A stretch of 64,000 nt of DNA. Source: Quercus robur (Eukaryota; Streptophyta; Magnoliopsida; Fagales; Fagaceae). Shown here one piece after another: positions 60,575 to 64,000 of this stretch; position 1 is the first letter of the stretch; every line of letters begins with the position of its first letter. The notes under the pieces were generated by a model. That model had not been told where the DNA came from. It searched no databases and saw only the letters and a program-made list of their open reading frames with translations. A program made the position numbers and the translations under genes. The stretch lies in NCBI RefSeq assembly GCF_932294415.1, contig NC_065542.1:46279942-46343941 (forward strand). Reading direction: 5' to 3'.

Positions 60575-61345
60575 CTTTTTAAAAGGCCTTTTGTGGGAAA
60601 CTTGTTTTAAACCTCTCCCATCCTCTCTAAAACCCCTCTTTCAATATTTTTACATCAAAACCCAACCAATTTGAATGGTTTTTCATTCCATTAACATTTC
60701 TAAGGTAATTATAAACTCTTTTTATTAATTTTGAACCATAGATTATGTTTTGGAGAGTTTTGTGCTATTGGTTGGGATTTTCATCATAGGGGTTGGGAAA
60801 ACATAATTTTTGTCAAATTTTTCATGGGATTGGTTTCTTTTGTTGATTTGCATTGGATGTTGGCCCCTTGTGGCAAAAAGAACATGTATTAAGGGAGGAT
60901 TTCTTGATGTTCATGCATTGTTTTACATTATTATTCATAGTGTGCATGCTAGGTGTTTGATAAAATGCCTCTTAGACATTTTCTCGCTTGTTTGGACTCC
61001 GATGAGTACCAAACTTTGGGGTTTCTCATGTTTCCTCATTAGGAACATGTTTGGTTCATTGGTTGTGTATTTAACACCCCTTGCCCCACATGTGCATTTT
61101 TCATACATTGGTCATGCATTGCACTTAGCCACCTCTTGCACACACCTTTGCTACCCTTGTCATGCATTGGTCTATACCTTGCTTCTTCATCCTAGCATGT
61201 CATGTCTATCTTATGCTTTGTAGCATTTTACTTTGTCTTTGATTTGAGCTTCATTTTCTCATTCATCTTGCACCCCTCATGCATCATTATCATTGTTCGT
61301 TCCTTCATCTCTTGCCCTCATTTCTTCTTGACCCTTTGTCTATTC
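60575..61345 (+). other. Element C, non-coding where A has its second ORF
   Basis: Only ORFs of 70-137 residues with no family features. The second ORF seen in A is absent. Confidence 0.5.
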
Positions 61346-61350
61346 CTGAC

Positions 61351-61509
61351 AAAAAGGGGGAGAGTATACTCTAGAGAGTATATATCGGAGTGTTTTGTCA
61401 TTTCTATATGACTCTTGTGCACATCCTTAGGGGGAGAAATTCTATTTCTCATGCACATTTGTAGGGGGAGAGTTTTTCCATAGTGGAGATGCATATACCA
61501 AGGGGGAGA
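61351..61509 (+). promoter_or_regulatory. Multiple polypurine tracts of element C
   Basis: AAAAAGGGGGAGAG at 61351, AGGGGGAGA at 61429, AGGGGGAGA at about 61463 and AGGGGGAGA at 61501; the tract used for plus-strand priming is at 62527. The first has the same lead-in (ATTC-GACAAAAAGGGGGAG) as in A and B. Confidence 0.75.
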
Positions 61510-62538
61510 AGACATTGTGTTAACTAGAAAACTTTGTTCTGTTTGTTGTCTTGTTGGCTTTATGGTGCTTTGAGTTATGCTTTGTGGTTCTTATCGCATC
61601 ATGTTTTTGTTTTGGACATGCATATATCCCTATGTTATTGTGCTCCATTGAATGCATGTTCGGATGATCATTTGCTTTGCTATGTGATCATTGTAGTCAT
61701 TTCTATATGACTGTTTTGGTGTATGATCAAGTTGCTCACATGTTTCACATCATGTTTACTTGATCGCAATTTACTTATTACTTTATACTTGTCCTTTTAT
61801 TACTTGCTTTACCTTGAGGGTCTAATGTGTTTTGTGCAAGTGTTTCAGGTTACAAGTATATATGTTCCAAGTGCATCATAGCCTCTCATCACTTTGAAGG
61901 GGAGAAACTTTAAGCACTTTTAGTTTATATTGTTTAAGGTTATATTCAGTATTTTGTGATTTGTACCCATGTTGCTTTTGTAAGCTTTTAGGGTTTGTTT
62001 TCATTATTTGTAGGCTTTATGGTTTGTACCATGCTTTATGCAGCCTTTTATTCTTTATTTAAATCAGTACTTCTATCTAAATGTCTTGCATTTTTTTTTA
62101 AGTACTGTCACTCTTGTGCCCTTGTAAGATTGTTCCTAGATGCATATACCTTGTGTATTATGCATTGGTTGAGTGTTGAGCATACAAGCATCTTGCCTTG
62201 TGTTTGTTAGCTTGTATGTCCTTGTGTTCATTCCAAGTGTGAATGAGCATTGTGGTCACTACCATGTAGTGATTACTTGGTTGATCATGCCATGGTTTGT
62301 TTCTTAACTCCATCTTTGCTTGATCTCATATTGCCTGTTTCATATGCACTTCACGATTTTCTGCTTACAATGATCATGGTGTATTGTTGTGTTTCAGGAG
62401 TATTATGTTCATATGATTCAAGTGCTTCACAGCTTCTAGAGTTAGGTGTGAGTGAGTTTTGTTCAACTGTTCCCAACTCACATGTTAAGTCTAGAGTCTG
62501 TTTTAGGGTTTTGTCACGGAATAGCCAAAGGGGGAGAT

Positions 62539-63658
62539 TGTAAGGTTGAATTTATTCAACCATCTAATTGGCTTTATTCCGTGCCAAATTTGCTTGTATT
62601 TCAGCATTTAGTTACCCTGTATTTAGATGGGTTTGTTGTAAGGGTAGTGAGTGAGATAGAGTGAAGTTTGCTCAAGAGTGTGCAAGAAAACAGAGACTCG
62701 CGGTTTGGCCTTGCGGGTGACTCGCGGCTGCAAGCCGCCAGACGCAGCACACGTGCCAAGCATGCCGGAAGGTGAACAGTCATGCTAGCTGGAGCACTAC
62801 AGGACAAAACAGGACAACTGGCCATACGGTTATCTCGTGACTGGATCTCGTGACTTAGTCAAGCCGCGAGGTCAAGCCGCGAGGTCAAGCCGCGAGCCAC
62901 CACTGTTTTGTAAATCCTGACGTTTCACATTCCTCTCACACTTCAGTATAAATACCCATTTTACCCACTAATGTAAGAGAGGTTTCAGAGAGAATTTTGA
63001 GAGAGAAACCCTAAAGAAAAATAAGATTGATTCACCCACAATCTATACATTAGAGTCTCTTCAAACTCCTCAACTCTCTTCCTCTCCATTGTCAAATTCT
63101 TGAGAGGCATTTTACCAAACCTTGTTCTCACCATAATCACCACTGTGAGAGAGTTGTTTGGATTTCTGGGAAGTAGTTAGGAAGGAACCAATCTTCATTG
63201 GTTGATGCTACGGTCTAGTAGCGGAATCCGGGAAGCTAGAAAAGAAAAAGGTTCGGCGCAACCTCGTTGGAGCAAGAAGCTTGGAGGGCTTAGGTGCACT
63301 GGGTAGATTAGGCTTGGAGGGTCTATTGCTGTCCATGTATCCCAACTATATTTTCTAGTGGATTGTTTACCGCTTGGAGGGTGGCGGAGAGGTTTTACGC
63401 CGAGGGCTTCGGTTTCCTCTTCGATAACACATCGCGTGTTGTCTTTGTGTTTGCATCTTCGTTCCTCTTTATCTTTGCCTTTTTATTATCTGCTATGGGT
63501 TGTGATTTTAATTTGGCTTAGATAGTTTTACCAATTCCATATTATAGCTTATGTTAATTTTCCGCACACTTGTTGTTTGACATAATGCTTGAATTGGTTA
63601 AGTTGTAATTTGGGGGTCTAAACGTTCAAGGGTGTTTATACACATATTTGAACTTTCA
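62539..63658 (+). repeat. 3' LTR of element C
   Basis: 1120 bp. It is 13 bp longer than the 5' LTR through one extra GAGGTCAAGCCGC unit near 62870-62895. TATAAATA at 62947-62954. Confidence 0.92.
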
Positions 63659-63930
63659 AGTTTTGTGCATTAAAAAAAATCAGATCTGTATTTAATGAAA
63701 ATATAGATTAGTTTTGTGCATTACGAAAAAATCAAATCTGTATTTAATGAAAATACAGATTAGTTTTGTGGATTAGAAAATAAATTAGATCCATATTTAA
63801 TAAAAAACAGATCGGTTTGGTGTTAAAAAAAAAATCAGATTTGAAAATACAGATCAGTTTTTGAATCTTTAAAAAATTCAAATTTGAAAACTTTAGATTA
63901 GTTTTTGAATTTAAAGAAAATCAGATAATC
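63659..63930 (+). repeat. Minisatellite, right part
   Basis: Continuation of the array at 56856-57052, with four more diverging units, ending in unit fragments near 63930. Confidence 0.75.
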
Positions 63931-64000
63931 AATAGCGAATTTTGAGATTTGAGAAAAAGAATCACAATAAACAATCATCTAAGAACATATTAAAGAAAAA

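Larger units (their letters stand above)
57053..63658 (+). mobile_element. Sirevirus-like LTR retrotransposon C, non-autonomous
   Basis: LTRs at 57053-58159 and 62539-63658, flanked by AGTTT (57048-57052 and 63659-63663). The primer site TGGTATCAGAGC starts at 58162. The polypurine tract AAAGGGGGAGAT is at 62527-62538. Inside are a short gag-like ORF, the conserved non-coding middle, a TCGCGA block and multiple polypurine tracts. There is no pol and no second ORF. It is the least decayed of the three. Confidence 0.9.

Noticed and set aside
60315..60674. A 119-residue protein-coding ORF
   Set aside because: It is created by the TCGCGA repeat; composition is Leu/Ala/Thr/Arg repetition without domain features.

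Overview
The window looks like nuclear DNA of a flowering plant, most likely a woody dicot. It is AT-rich, its genes have GT-AG introns, and much of it is plant-type transposable elements (Sirevirus Copia elements, Helitrons, hAT and Mutator-like elements, SINEs). Fagales would fit, but that is only a guess. I see three host genes that look intact: two tandem copies of a two-component receiver protein and one nepenthesin/CDR1-type aspartic protease. There are also gene relics: a TIR-NBS-LRR pseudogene, a three-exon fragment of an RDR1-type RNA-dependent RNA polymerase, two exons of a NIP30/FAM192A-like gene, and a 5' fragment of U2 snRNA.

Layout. 1-2013: intergenic, with LTR-like and MITE-like remnants. 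2014-11515: copy 1 of a segmental duplication, with receiver gene 1 (3672-4418) and a 5.5 kb Helitron (4905-10452) carrying a SINE. 11516-18479: spacer with a Harbinger-like element (12850-13853) and the TIR-NBS-LRR pseudogene (14917-15430). 18480-50175: copy 2 of the duplication, with receiver gene 2 (20023-20804), a hAT-type element (21328-22850), a long-TIR Pack-MULE (22965-24641) and a second Helitron stretched to 24.4 kb (25212-49621) by nested insertions. Those insertions are Sirevirus A (25360-33354), a 323 bp MITE (36238-36560) and Sirevirus B (37475-48989); B itself contains the RDR1 fragment. 50176-57052: AT-rich DNA around the aspartic protease (51479-52828, minus strand). 57053-63658: Sirevirus C, inserted into a minisatellite that resumes at 63659.

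With the four large insertions removed, the two copies of the duplication reduce to about 3.95 and 4.09 kb. Each insertion is missing from the other copy, so the window holds its own empty sites and the insertions can be delimited, three of them to the base or nearly so.

The three Sirevirus elements form a non-autonomous group. They have a gag-type reading frame ending in a similar motif and stop, no visible pol, a long conserved non-coding middle with a 42-nt block almost identical in all three, a TCGCGA-rich block, repeated polypurine tracts and, in A and B, a second ORF in the envelope-like position. The most unusual points are the Asp-to-Glu change at the phospho-acceptor site of both receiver genes, the RDR1 fragment with an open spliced frame inside an LTR element, and the 42-nt block.
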